Translations under genes and position numbers: made by a program
Source of the DNA: Proales similis
Lineage: Eukaryota > Rotifera > Eurotatoria > Ploima > Proalidae
Direction of reading: 5' to 3'
Length of the DNA: 64,000 nt
Assembly (NCBI GenBank): GCA_019059635.1
Contig: JAGVRJ010000003.1
Location: 1,364,001-1,428,000 of the forward strand
Part shown: positions 1-11,531 of the stretch, piece by piece
Layout: each line of letters opens with the position of its first letter
Position numbering within the stretch: position 1 is the stretch's first letter
The notes under the pieces: generated by a model
Told to the model about the DNA's origin: nothing
What the model saw: only the letters and a program-made list of their open reading frames with translations
Database searches by the model: none

Positions 1-3000
1 TACGATGCAGAAGGTCTTGTGAAGGTTGAGATGGGATACGTCAGCGCCATAGTCTCCTGGTCGGCAAACTCCCACCTTTTCAAGGTCATTCAAAGTCGTA
101 AACTAAGACCGAACAAAGAAGCAAACCTGAGCGTTCAAGTTGGCACCATCCAAATAGATTTGGCCGCCGTTTTCATGGATCACATTGCAAAGGTCGCTTA
201 ATTCAAACGCATTGAAAAGAGGCAATGAAAATGAGTCATTGGAAAACTCAAACCGAATCTGGGCCTCGAATACGCCAAAAGTAGATGGATAGGTGACCAT
301 GGCACATGCGAGGTCGTTCTTATAGCGTCTGGCCAGATCGGATATGTGCTCAAGGTCAACGACACCGTTCTTTTTCACGTTTATCTTGTGAATCTTGAGT
401 CCAGCCATTGCTGCACTGGCCGGATTAGTGCCGTGAGCCGAGGTGGGTATAAGGCAGACCTGAGCACATTTTTAATTGCACATCTCTCCATATTCTTTCA
501 AAAGCTTACTTTTCTATGCCCTTGGCCCTGAACTTGCAGATATCTCATAATTGCTCGCAGACCGGCATATTCACCCTGAGCACCGCTGTCGTTGAACATT
601 TCGATCAAAAAGGACGGCAGCGACCAGAAGTAAGTTCCAGCTAACAAACCTATTCGGTTGGAATGAGATGCCGTCGTATCCAGTGATTTCGCACAGATCA
701 CGGCCGAGCTCCTCCAGCATGTGGTAGTAGCCCTTTACTTGATCGCGAGGCACAAACGGATGAATTGCGTTGAATTCGGGCCATGAGCATGGCTTTGGAT
801 CAGATTGAGTTTAAATTCGGACAGTCGAGTCGAGCTCTCTGGGTGAAATTACCGTCAGCTCAGTGGTGGCGTTCAATTTCATTGTGCATGAGCCAAGCGG
901 AATCATGGAATGGACCAACGAGACGTCTTTGTTCTCTAGCTGCTTCATGTAGCGAACCAACATCGTCTCAGAATGGTAGCTTTCAATTAAAGTTGCTAGC
1001 AAAATTGAACGCTTCAATCAGACATAGCCTGTGAACAAACCTGTTGAACACTGGATGGGTCAGGTAGGAGCTTTTACGCTTGAATTCACTGTTTTCCAAA
1101 TTGCCCGAGGCCGAGCTCAAATCCACAGAGTTGGTGAGATTCTCCTGAAATGAATTAGATCACAAAACGGCTCAATGGGTTATTGAGAGCCGCGAAGGTT
1201 ACCATGGTTTGCTGGGCTCCGAATACAGTCAGTAGATCGTTTACATCTCTGGCAGTGACCGTGTCGTCAAGAGAAATGCCAACCTAAGAGGTACATGATG
1301 TTCTGTACATGATGGTTTTTGCCGTTCATCTTACATGTTGGTTGTCTTCAAAATAGCGAAGATTGATGCGCTTGGCCAATGCGTTCTGTCTAACAGTCTC
1401 CAGAGGCAAGCTTGGCTTCACCTTGATTGTGTCGAAAAAGTTCTCGTTCAACACTTGATTATTGGCGCGCTTTAAGCCCTCGGCCAGTGCTACAGTGTGC
1501 ATGTGTGCATGCTGGGCCTTCTTTCTCAATCCCTCAGGGCCGTGGTAAATGGCGTAGAACGCGGCCATGTTGGCCAGAAGCGCTTGCGCCGTGCAAATGT
1601 TGCTGGTCGCCTTATCCTGTCTAATGTGCTGCTCACGAGTTTGAAGCGAGAGACGCAATGCAGGTCGGCTATTCGAATCTCTGTTTGACGAGTAAGAAAA
1701 TCAAAACGGCGAGTTGAGATTCGCTTTCAAGTTTGCTACTTTGAAATGCCGATAATTCGACCGGGCAAATCTCGCTTGAACTTGTCCGTTGAAGCAAAGA
1801 ACGCAGCTTAAAAGCAACAATTTAGGATCATGGCTGACAAGAGAATTCGTTTGGACTCACCATGAGGACCACCAAAGCCAAGCGGAACACCAAAGCGCTG
1901 AGCGTTGCCGAAAGCAATCTCAGCACCGATTTCCTTTGGACTCTTGAGCATGCACAGGGCGAGAATGTCAGTTGCGCAGACCGGAATTATCTTCGAACAA
2001 AATATGTGAAACAGATGCTTGCTCGATTCGATTCAAAGCTTCTGCCAACCTTGCTCTTTTTGGCCGTTTCAATGTATTTCTGAATGTTATTGATCGAGCC
2101 ATCAGTGTCCGGATATTGAAACAAGAAGCCCGAAACGTTCTCGTCGCTCAGGTCCATCTCACTCAATGGCTGAACTTTCACTTCGACGCCAACTGGCCTA
2201 AAGCATTTCTTGTCGTTAGAACACCCGAAATCGTCGTCTTGGGTGTGAGTCTTAATTACTCTGCTCTGGTTTTGATCAAATCGATTGTCTGCGGGTGAAC
2301 GCGGTCAGAAACGAGGAATTTGGATCGTTTGTTGTTTCTTGAGTTTGAGTTTAAAAGAATAGAATGAATCAAACGCTGAAACACAGCTCACCGAATGCAA
2401 AGGGTCATTGCCTCGGCGGCGGCTGTCGCTTCGTCCAGCAGAGATGCGTTGGCAATCTCAAGGCCGGTCAGGTCACAAATCATGGTCTGGAAGTTGAGCA
2501 AGCTCTCCAAGCGTCCTTGTGCCAATTCGGCTTGATACGGCGTGTATTGAGTGACCCTTTACAACCATCACGGTTCAGTAGTTTGTGCCAAACGTCACAG
2601 ACAACGCCTATTTACCATCCCGGGTTCTCGAATATGTTTCGAAGAATCACAGAGGGAACATTGCAGTTGCTGTAGCCCATTCCGATAAACGAGCGGAACA
2701 CCTGGTTCTGAGAGGCGATTCGCTTCGCATATTCAAGAAACTCGACTTCGGCTAGACGAGAGACGCAATTTAACGTACAGCGGCTCTTTATTTTGAATAT
2801 TTCTTACTCATCGGCTCGGAAAGGTTGAGATCTCGTTTGAGGGCAATGTCCTTGGGAACAGTGAGCGAAACGAGCTCGTCCAGCGACTATGACCAGCATG
2901 CCTTTAGAGTGAAGTGAAATTAGTTGACTCTGTGCGCCGATCGCTTACGTTCACATTGACTGTCTTGAGCATGGCTGCCTCATCCTTGGGGCCGACGCCG

Positions 3001-3149
3001 ATGTGGCGGGTTTCGAATTTCTCTCTATAGCTGAACGAGGCGTTATGGCTAGACGAGGTGTGTGAGAACACACGTCGGCTATTGGTCGCAAGACTCTTAA
3101 GATCACAGCTGACTGCAGATTTCAAGCCTCCACTTATGACGCGATTCAT
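1..3149 (-). CDS. GLDC: Glycine decarboxylase, mitochondrial (glycine cleavage P protein), 3' end outside window
   Basis: PLP-dependent P protein of the mitochondrial glycine cleavage system; it decarboxylates glycine and passes the aminomethyl group to the lipoyl H protein. Read on the minus strand from ATG 3147-3149. The start is followed by a basic, Ser-rich leader ([14 protein letters not shown]...) typical of a mitochondrial presequence, then the family N-terminus FETRHIG. Many short exons follow. Recognisable blocks are [101 protein letters not shown] and [18 protein letters not shown]. The PLP lysine lies in [10 protein letters not shown] at the extreme left (Lys codon 16-18), so only the C-terminal part is missing. 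Introns near 60 nt are spliced GT-AG and restore family sequence across each joint I checked. The gene is divergent from CCP6 across 1.2 kb. Confidence 0.96.
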
Positions 3150-4391
3150 GTTTTAATTCGTTCACTCGCTAAAATACCGGCCGCTAATGTCCTCTAAATG
3201 AATGTAGAGCTATGAGATGAATTCTGTTGATATAGTTGATGTTTACAATTGTGCATTTTGTGCCTCTTCGCCGACATTTGCACCTCTTAAATATTCGACT
3301 GAAATAGTCGGCTTATGCAACTCGGAGTTGCAACCGAATAGCCATGCAGTCATAAAAGCAGTGATCTCTCCATTCAAAAACATAACCAGTTCAGGCAGCA
3401 AATTTTATGGCAGGCGCCGAATCGATGTCATTTCCACCATCTTTAGAACAAATGCTTGTGTCAAAGCGTCTACATCTGAGCCATTTATTTATGACCACTA
3501 TAAATTGGCTCGAGTTTGAATAGCCAAGTTGGCTACCGGCTATAAGGGCCAATGGCTTTAGCTAGTTACCAAACACAATTGATCCAATTCAATATCACCA
3601 TTCGATCGAGAATTTTTCGCATTCGACCATGTTTCGGCCAACCCGAAACTAGTTTCAGTTTCGTATCACCATGCAGACCTCGTTTAAATTTAAAAAATTG
3701 AATCCAGGCCTTTGACTAAATATGACCGATTTATTTTTAGACATTAGGAACGCTCGAGTGCAATTTGCTGGGGCTTGGCTTCAAATTTTTTCTGTCCTGC
3801 TGACTCACTGTCAACTTGGCCAACAATAAGAATGCATTTGACACGCAATCTGCCAAAACCGAATTGAGTCAGATTTAGAACGCTCATAGGCTAATTGTCG
3901 ATCTTGCGTTTTAATTGACCTTCAAAATTGTTCATATTGTTCTTGTTCCGTTCCCTGATGGAGCAATTTTGCGAATGAGCCATTGAAACATCTGGTTTGG
4001 CAATCAAAGTTGGAAACATGTCAAACAAAAAACGAAAAAAAAAACTATTTGAGTTGGGTCTGTCAAATAAGAAAAAAAATGGAGGAGAAAAGCAGCTTGA
4101 TGCAAATTTACAATCAACTAATTTAGAAAAGTGTGGGCCGGAGCGCCTCAATTATATTTTATGATAATAGTTCCATCCCTTCGACACAAGCAGCCAATTG
4201 TAGTCATGGATACGCGCAGCTCAGCTCAACGACCTGCCCTTCCCAATATTCCAGCGACTAGAGAGCTGAGCATCAGACTTCGAGACGAGAGGCATGAATG
4301 ATGCAGAGTGAAACGGTCTCTGGCGATGAATACGAACCGCTCTTACCTGAATGCAAAAAAGCCAGACATTTTAGATCGTAGTCGTTTTTAG
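3150..4391. other. Divergent intergenic region GLDC / CCP6
   Basis: This 1.24 kb lies between two divergently transcribed genes. A 100-codon open frame at 3217-3519 has no recognisable domain or flanking splice logic, and I do not call it. A short ATG frame at about 4300-4383 (MMQSETVSGDEYEP...) could be an upstream 5' exon or uORF of the CCP6 gene. No clear TATA box or RNA gene was seen. Confidence 0.4.
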
Positions 4392-6703
4392 ATGAGTCAA
4401 GAGCTCAACTCGGAGCCAAGCGCGCCGAATGTAGCGCCGGGCGAAGGTAGTTTCCTATTTTGAATAGAGAAAAAACGCAAGCAGCTTCTAAACCAGTTCA
4501 TCCGGCAGACGAAAGCGAGTCAGACTGTTTTAATGAGCAGCTCTCAGGCAATATTCACAAAGTGGCAATTGTGCCGCCCAACCACGTCGGCCGACCGCGC
4601 AAAGGTCATCTCATCTTCGACGCTTGTTTCGAATGCGGTAACTGTCAATTTTTACGCCCAGCCGACCCGATGATTTTTTACCAAGCAGCGAACTCGCAGG
4701 CAACTTGGGTCGTGTCGACTACATATCCGACTTTGAGTATGATCTCTTCATCAGGCCGGACACTTGCAACGCTCGCTTTCGAATCTGGTTCAACTTCACC
4801 GTGGAAAATGTAAAGGCCGAGCAGGTAATTCAATCATCCAGAGCCAAGTGTCAATCAAGCAAGCGTTCATGCTCACTCGTTCGAATAAAGAGAGTCGTCT
4901 TCAACATCGTGAATTTCAGTAAATCTAAATCGCTCTATCGCGAAGGCATGTCTCCTCTTGTTAAGTCAACCAGCCGGCCCAAATGGTCTAGATTGCTGAA
5001 ACTATTTATTCAACTCTTTGAGTAATTTGAGCATGTTTTGTAAAGGCAAAGAATCCCGCCCAAGAACGTGTTCTATTATCGATGTCCAGAACACAAGAAA
5101 AACTACGTCATGTCGTTTGTGTTCTGCTTTGATGCCGAGGACGATGTCTATCAATTTGCCTACTCGTTTCCCTACTCCTACACCAAACTCCAAAACTACT
5201 TGAACATACTGGACCGTCGAGAGATGCCCTATTTCGAGCGTGAACTTCTCGCTCAGAGTGTCGTAAGCTGATTTTGGTTTGAATCAAACACACACCGCGG
5301 CCTTATTTGAATTGGACAAAAAAGCAACAAAGACGACTTGACCTGCTGACTGTGTGTGATCCGAGCCTAAAAGAGCCGAGTGAACGCAAACGCAAAGTGG
5401 TTTTCATTACTGCCCGAGTACACCCGGGCGAGTCGCCTTCGTCTTATGTCTGCCAAGGCTTCATTGAATTCTTGGTCAGCTCTCATCCGATCGCCAAAGT
5501 GCTTCGTGAGCACGTGATTTTCAAAATCATCCCGATGCTCAATCCAGACGGCGTCTATCTCGGTACGTACTCCCATTCCAATCTGCTACTTGCTTTCATT
5601 GAACATCTAACAAAAAACCGCTCTGTTTAGGCAACTACCGGTGAGTAAGCTCTGACAAATAGCGACCGAAAGTGATTGCTCAATAGTTTTTGAAAGATGT
5701 TCTTTGATGGGATTTGACTTGAATCGAGTCTGGCAAGAGCCTTCGCCATGGGCTCATCCAGAACTGTTCGCAGCTAAAGCTCAAGTGCTCAATTGTGATC
5801 GCGATCCGGTATGTAGCAGTGGCTCAAATGCGTGCCAATAATTCAAATGAGAAATTCAATTAAACAGAATTACGACTTGGACTTTTATATTGACATACAT
5901 GCTCACTCGACCATGATGAACGGCTTCATGTACGGAAATATCTACGAAGACTCTGACCGCTACGAGCGGCAGGCAATATTTCCCAAACTGCTCTGCTCAA
6001 ACGCGGACGACTTTTCTCTCAGCAATACATCTTTCAACCGAGACGCAGTAAAGGCGGGCACTGGTCGAAGGTTCGCTGTTCAGTTTGTTAGATCTTGTTG
6101 TTTGAAAAAAAAAGCTAAAACCGATTAAAGGGCGCTGGGAGGAAGTCTAGATGAAAATTGTTATTGTTACACACTTGAAGTCTCATTTTTTTCATATCAG
6201 CCAGCTGGCTTCACTCATCCGATTCCGTACACGGAAGAAGAATGTAAGCGGTCGTCTGAGCTTCACCGGTCGCACAATGAGTTTCTCAGTTTTTTAAACC
6301 CGATCTAGATATGAAACTTGGCCGCAACCTGGCGCGTACTTTTCTCGACTATTACAAGCTACAGAATCACATCGTGTTCAGCGCAAGTAGCTCAATTATG
6401 CCGCGGATAAACAATCTGAAAATATCCAGCTCGTCGCCGCTGGTACACACCAGAGGAGAGTACGAATCGTCGAGAGCTAGCCAGCTGGGAATGCGCAATA
6501 GCACCAACAACAGCAGCAGCAGCAAGCGCTCGCCGTCGTTATCCAATCAGCAGCTCAAGCCGATAGGATCCGGAATGACAATGCCGCTTGGCTCCAGCCA
6601 GTCGATAACTAATCTGGACGATTCCAACACAATCAACAGCCTGAAGAGTCCGATGGCTGTCTCTAAAACGCCCAAGTTCTATGTGGATAATTCGATAGAC
6701 TGA
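4392..6703 (+). CDS. AGBL4: Cytosolic carboxypeptidase 6 (tubulin deglutamylase, M14 family)
   Basis: Zinc carboxypeptidase that shortens polyglutamate side chains on tubulin and other proteins. The family N-domain reads [35 protein letters not shown] and FNFTVENVK, then [10 protein letters not shown] and [20 protein letters not shown]. The M14 domain has zinc ligands His and Glu in [10 protein letters not shown], substrate and active-site blocks [21 protein letters not shown], the third zinc ligand in [18 protein letters not shown], and the catalytic Glu in [12 protein letters not shown]. The last conserved block is [18 protein letters not shown], followed by a Ser/Asn-rich tail of about 110 residues. 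The start is inferred: ATG 4392 joins the rest in frame only through an intron of 35 or 38 nt (4447-4481/4484), while the continuous frame downstream has no ATG of its own. An additional upstream exon is possible. Confidence 0.95.
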
Positions 6704-6979
6704 CTAGTTTGACTCCTTAATGCAAACAAAGAAGCCTTCCTCGCATTTGTTGTGTTGATTTTCACAAATACATAAACTTTAAGACTGCGTCCGAATACTG
6801 CGTCCTCGAGATGTTCGATTAACATTTTTTTGCTTTGAAAAAAAAAAGACAGAACCCCAATGGAGCTGCAATACAAGTCAAAGGCCGAGTCTTAACGACT
6901 TGAATTGCTGGAGAGAAAATTAAAGGGAAAGAGAAGAGAAAAAGAATTTTACGTTGATTTGCTAGTAAAAACAATAAAC
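6704..6979. other. Convergent 3' spacer CCP6 / Ski-like gene
   Basis: 276 bp between two convergent stop codons. It holds AATAAA on the plus strand near 6970, suitable for CCP6 3'-end formation, plus A-rich tracts. Nothing else was seen. Confidence 0.45.
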
Positions 6980-8131
6980 TCAAAACGATTGATTCGACGT
7001 GGTGGCGAGATTCAAGTACGCAAGACAAGTGTGTGTCGCCGGAGCTCGCTTTAAAAGATAATCGAGAAAAGAGAGCGGAGCGAGTACAAGCTCGCTCGAG
7101 CAAATGTAAATAAGAACGTCGTTGGCCAGATTGTCGTATAGGTTGAAGAATCTCTGTGTAAGACTGGGCCTCCGCTGCTGGTATTTGTCCTGGTAGTAGT
7201 GAGCGTCGACAAGAAAAAACTCGTCTGTTTCGCTTTCGCCCTCAGAAAGAGACAGATCGTGGCTGTCCTGCGAGCTCTCTTCGCTAGAACTCACTTTTTC
7301 GTCGGCCTGGACCCTTTTTGGCTCGCCTTGTTGACTTGAGTCGCACCAGGCTCGGCTTCCTTCCTTGAATGCGGCAAATCGTTCGCCGAAGCTCTTCCAC
7401 GTTTGCACTTGTTTGCCGTTTAGTTGTCCGGCGTTGGCGCAGTAAGGCAGGATTTTATAAGTTTTTTCCATCAAACGACTTAGACGTCGCTGCAGACGGC
7501 GTTTACTCTTGCTCGATTCATCTGTGCTGTTCGACGATGAGGAAGAGGAGAAGGTCGAGGAAGAAGAGCCTTGTTCGTCGTCGTCGTCATCTTCATCGAT
7601 GTGTAAATGCTTGGCAAATTGCTCCACAGTCAGATAGGATCGGCACCACGGACAGAATATGCACGGCGAACTGTACGATTGAAATAGATGCATGTAAAGA
7701 AGAGCTTTTGTGTAGACCGCGTTGCTCTTGTCTTCGACCAACGCGATCGGGAACGGCTGGCTATGGACGAGTTTCACCCTTGCCGGCGTTGTTTCGATTT
7801 TCTGCCGTTCTTGTTCGCTTATTTGAAAAACCTGATGCGGTTGAAAGCAGCTTTCATCGCTGGACTCAATCGAAGCCACGAATGTGTATGAAGAGTCAAT
7901 ACGCTCGACCGTATTCTCTTTCGGATTGAAACGAACTCGACTGGCCGCGTGACGTTTCGGTGGCCGGCCCTTTTCCGCTCTTGTTTGGGCATCGGCCTCC
8001 GAGTCTACTTCTAGCGCGTCCAAAGATTGTCGTTTGATCTTGAGCTTGAGCTTGAACGGCGCTGTCGACTGGCTCGATGTGCCCGCCTTGAGACCGCTTG
8101 TACTCTTGCGGCTCGTTTGTTTCCTTATCAT
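6980..8131 (-). CDS. Ski/Sno-like protein with SMAD4-binding-type zinc motif (tentative)
   Basis: Intronless frame of 383 codons from ATG 8129-8131. Residues around 150-200 contain SSPCIFCPWCRSYLTVEQF followed by AKHLH. Its Cys-x2-Cys-x8-Phe-x2-His-x-His spacing equals that of the SMAD4-binding domain of Ski/Sno (CIQCLDCRLMYPPHKF then VVHSH). A tryptophan-containing segment (KQVQTWKSFGERF) follows an acidic and Ser-rich insert, where Ski has its HWGFDSANW block. The rest is a basic N-terminus (KLKLKIKRQ), acidic Ser-rich linkers and a helical C-terminus. The Dachshund-homology domain that normally precedes the zinc domain in Ski/Sno is not visible. If correct, this would be a nuclear TGF-beta/SMAD co-regulator. 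The assignment rests on one motif and could be convergent. The start lies 102 bp from the divergent ZNHIT6 start. Confidence 0.4.
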   Translation of the reverse strand: MIRKQTSRKSTSGLKAGTSSQSTAPFKLKLKIKRQSLDALEVDSEADAQTRAEKGRPPKRHAASRVRFNPKENTVERIDSSYTFVASIESSDESCFQPHQVFQISEQERQKIETTPARVKLVHSQPFPIALVEDKSNAVYTKALLYMHLFQSYSSPCIFCPWCRSYLTVEQFAKHLHIDEDDDDDEQGSSSSTFSSSSSSNSTDESSKSKRRLQRRLSRLMEKTYKILPYCANAGQLNGKQVQTWKSFGERFAAFKEGSRAWCDSSQQGEPKRVQADEKVSSSEESSQDSHDLSLSEGESETDEFFLVDAHYYQDKYQQRRPSLTQRFFNLYDNLANDVLIYICSSELVLAPLSFLDYLLKRAPATHTCLAYLNLATTSNQSF

Positions 8132-8233
8132 GGCAAATTCGGACGACTGGAATCTCAATCAGTCAATAATATATATTCTAGCCCGAATGCAGAGTAAACT
8201 TGACATTTTCGCACCCAACATCGTGCGTATTCT
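8132..8233. promoter_or_regulatory. Bidirectional promoter interval, Ski-like / ZNHIT6
   Basis: Only 102 bp separate two divergent ATGs, so both promoters must lie here or within the genes. It includes a TATATATTC run near 8168-8176 and an acceptor-like TATTCTAG near 8180. Promoter function is inferred from geometry only. Confidence 0.4.
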
Positions 8234-9367
8234 ATGCCGCTCACGACCATGAGCAATTTTATTAATCCAGCATCGTCGCAGGATCGCATCGTGAGCATCA
8301 TGAGCTCTGGCAAATGTGAGATATGTGAGCAAGTCGATTCAAAGTACAAGTGTCCACGTTGCTCGATGCGCACATGCTCTCTAGAATGCTGTAAAAAGCA
8401 CAAAGAGGTAAAGGAATGTAACGGGAAACGTGATCCGACCAAGTTCGTACGCATGAGCGAGTTCGACGAGTATGCGCTTCTGAACGACTATCGCTTCTTG
8501 GAAGAGCAGTCGCGACTGGTCGACATCAAGCAGCGAGAAACGGCCAGCAATCTGGAAGAGAAAACGCACACCAACGACAATCTTCGCAAATTCGTCAGGC
8601 AAGAGTTTGACATCGACTTGCAGCTGATGCCTGTCGAGTCAAGTCGACACCGGGCGAACAAAAGCCGCTTTAACAGGGCGGCAAAAACTGTTAGCTGGTC
8701 GATCGAGTTCATATTTCACTTGGACCTTTCTTTGCTGACTTCAAAACGACTCGACAATCGCATTGTAAAATTGAACACCGAATCTGTTCTATTCTCGTCG
8801 GCGATCACAATCAAACAAGTGCTAAATGAGTTTTACTCAAAGATTGCGCTGCCGACTCTGTTCAACGCCAACTGGCCAGACGAGCTAAAGCAGCTGCAGT
8901 TTATTTGTTTGCAGAAGACCTTCGCCGACTCTCTCAAGTCTGAAGGACAAGGGCTGGCAGTTCTATTTCAAGTGGTCGACACTGAAAAGTGTGAACGATT
9001 TTATCATCGCTTTGAAATGCATCGCACACTCGGCGAATGCCTGGCCAAACACAGTTTCATCGAGTTTCCGTCATTGTACATTGTTCCGGAGCGATTTATT
9101 GCCGACTATGAGATTCGCATCCAAGCACCGAATGGCTTGAATCTCAAATCAAACAGGCCTTTGTTCAATAGAAAACAGGAACATGCAACAGAGGTCATGC
9201 AGTCGCAGGACGACGAGTCTGAGGAAGGAGAGATATCAGACGACGCGGCAGAAGGCAACGATGTCGACGAGGAACAAGCCAGCGAGGCCAAGAGGCCTAG
9301 GATTGACGAAGCGAAAATCTCTCGAGCAAGCGACAACGAGATCGAAGAGGGTGAAGCAAGCGATTGA
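8234..9367 (+). CDS. ZNHIT6: Box C/D snoRNA protein 1 (zinc finger HIT domain)
   Basis: Assembly factor for box C/D snoRNPs, acting in the nucleus with R2TP/RuvBL. The frame is a single exon of 377 codons. The zf-HIT domain lies at about residues 24-62, with paired cysteines in KCEICEQVDSKYKCPRC, SMRTCSLECCKKHK and ECNGKRD. The BCD1 core follows: FVRMSEFDEYALLNDYRFLEE, then a region with the SxxIEFIFHLDL pattern typical of the family and a C-terminal FHRTLGECL-like block (MHRTLGECLAKHSFIEFPSL). The tail carries two EEGE-type acidic motifs and basic clusters. ATG 8234 gives MPLTTM; the internal ATG at 8249 (MSNF) is an equally plausible start. AATAAA at 9462-9467 probably sets the 3' end. Confidence 0.93.
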   Translation: MPLTTMSNFINPASSQDRIVSIMSSGKCEICEQVDSKYKCPRCSMRTCSLECCKKHKEVKECNGKRDPTKFVRMSEFDEYALLNDYRFLEEQSRLVDIKQRETASNLEEKTHTNDNLRKFVRQEFDIDLQLMPVESSRHRANKSRFNRAAKTVSWSIEFIFHLDLSLLTSKRLDNRIVKLNTESVLFSSAITIKQVLNEFYSKIALPTLFNANWPDELKQLQFICLQKTFADSLKSEGQGLAVLFQVVDTEKCERFYHRFEMHRTLGECLAKHSFIEFPSLYIVPERFIADYEIRIQAPNGLNLKSNRPLFNRKQEHATEVMQSQDDESEEGEISDDAAEGNDVDEEQASEAKRPRIDEAKISRASDNEIEEGEASD

Positions 9368-9461
9368 CAGAGGCCAACAGAACCTGCAGCTTACCGAAGT
9401 CGGTACGAACGTTCAAATAGCCAAACGAACCGTTAGAATCGACGATTCGCCTTCGAATATG

Positions 9462-9467
9462 AATAAA
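9462..9467 (+). terminator. Polyadenylation signal of ZNHIT6
   Basis: AATAAA 95 nt after the ZNHIT6 stop. Confidence 0.5.
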
Positions 9468-9519
9468 CAACGAATTGAATGACAAGAAAAGAGAACGCGC
9501 GGCTCGGTTTACTGGAGCT

Positions 9520-9525
9520 TTTATT
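9520..9525 (-). terminator. Polyadenylation signal of DUS1L
   Basis: AATAAA on the minus strand, starting 5 nt beyond the DUS1L stop, so the 3' UTR would be only a few tens of bases. Confidence 0.5.
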
Positions 9526-9529
9526 ATTT

Positions 9530-11323
9530 TCACGATTGCAAGGGTTCTATTCGGACGTGAGTCTGCGCTTGTTCTTCTGGTGGCCTATACTTCAGTCTGT
9601 GTCCAGTGCATTCAGTTAGCTCTTTGAATACTTTTTCCTTGCAACATTGTCTGCATCGCTCAAAGAGGCAGCTTTCTCCGCGCGGATTCGCACACGTCTC
9701 GCACTTGGTGTACTTTCTCTTGCGCGCCATTCGGTCGACAGGCGCCAAGTTTTTACCTTTGCGCTCGTTTCTCTCGCGCTTGCGCTGCTTCCGGTCGATC
9801 AGTTTGGCTAATTTGAGTGCGGCCTGTTCGGCTTCTTCGACGCTCAGGTTCACTTTGGCGGTGATCTTCTCCATGCTCTCCTGGATTCCTTTCAGATCTT
9901 TGGGCAGCTCAATTGTTTCGATAATGTGGTGCAGTGTCTCCCGCTGCTTCTTCACTTCGATGTCCTCTCGTGTTCTGATGTGCGCCTGGCAGCGGTAGTA
10001 AGCAATATTTCCGTTCGATTCGTCCTCCGGCTCGGCCTATATTTGGTGTATTTCTCGCTAAGTGTCGCTGTCGGCCATCGATTTTGTTTTAGATTACTTA
10101 CGAGACAGCGTTGCTCAATTTGTTTTATGACGAGTCGAATTTCGGCCGGATCTTTCAGTTTGCCCATTTGATCTCTCAGGTCTGTGTGTCTTTCGAATAC
10201 TTTCTGAAAGATTTTGAACAAATGGCCGCGAACGGCCGAGTAAGCACAAGGAAAGGCCACTGCCAGCTCCATGTACTCGTTGGCCATATCCCACGAGTAT
10301 GGATTTAAATTGGCGAACAGAGCCGGATTATACAAGTTCGTCTCTAAACATTCAGCTTCGACTCTGTTGTCTGCTTGCATTTTTCATTTGCCTCTACTTA
10401 CCGGCTGACATGACCCCTTCACATCCGGTCTCTTTCAAGCACTCGAGAACGTCGTTGAAAGTTAGAATATTGCCATTGGCAAACACAGGAATTTTGACCG
10501 CTTCTCTGATTTGGTCTCGAATTCAAACTTTGAACATGAAAAGTCAAGTAAATTACTAACTTGATGGCCTTGATGTGCGCCCAGCTGGCCAGGCCTGTGT
10601 TTACGCCCTTTTGCTCGCGAGTGCGTCCATGAACCGTCAATATCTTGTTTGAGTTCGATTGAACGAGTTGGTTCGACTTTCAGAGTTCTAGCCTGTTTAC
10701 CGATATGCCAGTGCTTTCGACCATTTTGGCGTATTCCACGCTTTTGCCGATGTCATCGAACACGCGTATTTTGGCCGTGACCGGAACCTCCAAGTTCTGG
10801 ACGCCTCGGCTCACTTTGAAGCAAATTGAGATTATTGACGCTCGCAAATCAGGCTAAGCAGAGTTATTACGAATTTGGTGGATGAGCTCCCATTCGTCTT
10901 GGAGGAAGCTTCCGTAATGACCTCGACGAGCAATGTGCTGTGGGCAGCCAAGATTCAAGTCGATCGCATCGCACTCGTCTTCGATCAGCTTTCCGGCTTT
11001 GACGAACGTGTCCGGGTCGTCAGTGCAAAACTAGAAATATAAATAGTCAGCAACAGCTGAGAAAGAAACTCGACAAAGAGGCGTAAGAGCACCTGAGCAA
11101 TAAGGGGCCTATCCTCCGGACAGGTGGAGAAATTGTCTCGTCGGTAGGTTTTGTCGGTGGCAAAGTTGGCCGCGTGCATCATCGGAGTGTAGCATAGTTG
11201 AGCTCCGTAGCGTTTTGAGAGCAGTCGCCAAGGCAGCTCGGACTGGTCGACCATCGGCGCCACAATGAAGCGCGCCTCGTTCAACTTTTCACGCCAGAAC
11301 TTGTAGCCTTCGTGCTTGCCCAT
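9530..11323 (-). CDS. DUS1L: tRNA-dihydrouridine synthase DUS1L (dihydrouridine 16/17)
   Basis: FMN-dependent enzyme that reduces uridines 16/17 of the tRNA D-loop. The minus-strand start is ATG 11321-11323. The N-terminus reads [21 protein letters not shown] then [21 protein letters not shown]. The catalytic cysteine is in [20 protein letters not shown], encoded near 10900-10960. [13 protein letters not shown] and the FANG-type block (around 10470) complete the TIM barrel, followed by [19 protein letters not shown]. The C-terminal Cys-rich element typical of DUS1L is present: [17 protein letters not shown] and [10 protein letters not shown]. Several short introns interrupt it. A reverse-strand AATAAA lies at 9520-9525, right behind the stop. 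It is convergent with ZNHIT6 (162 bp between stops) and divergent from MSH4 (208 bp). Confidence 0.95.
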
Positions 11324-11531
11324 TGCTGCTCTGAATTGCGAATGGATCGCCCAAAATTGTTCGATTATTCAAGTGCAACTCGAAGCATTGAAATGCCAAC
11401 TTGACATTCTCTTGCTCTTTTCTCACATCGCTCGCATTCTGTATTTCTATTCTGGGCAAACTTGAGTGCAAGGTCAACACAATCGAGCGAATGCTAAAAG
11501 CTCAAAGAAACTTTACGCGCCAAAATAAAAA
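11324..11531. promoter_or_regulatory. Bidirectional promoter interval, DUS1L / MSH4
   Basis: 208 bp between divergent ATGs, so it should contain both core promoters. No canonical TATA box. An acceptor-like CAATTCAG lies 7 nt upstream of the DUS1L ATG. Function is inferred from position. Confidence 0.35.

Noticed and set aside
3217-3519. 100-codon plus-strand frame between GLDC and CCP6
   Set aside because: No recognised motif, no splice partner and an AT-rich context like the surrounding intergenic DNA.
7369-7929. 186-codon plus-strand frame, Arg/Cys-rich
   Set aside because: Antisense shadow of the Ski-like gene; its Arg and Ser content mirrors the acidic and Ser repeats on the other strand.
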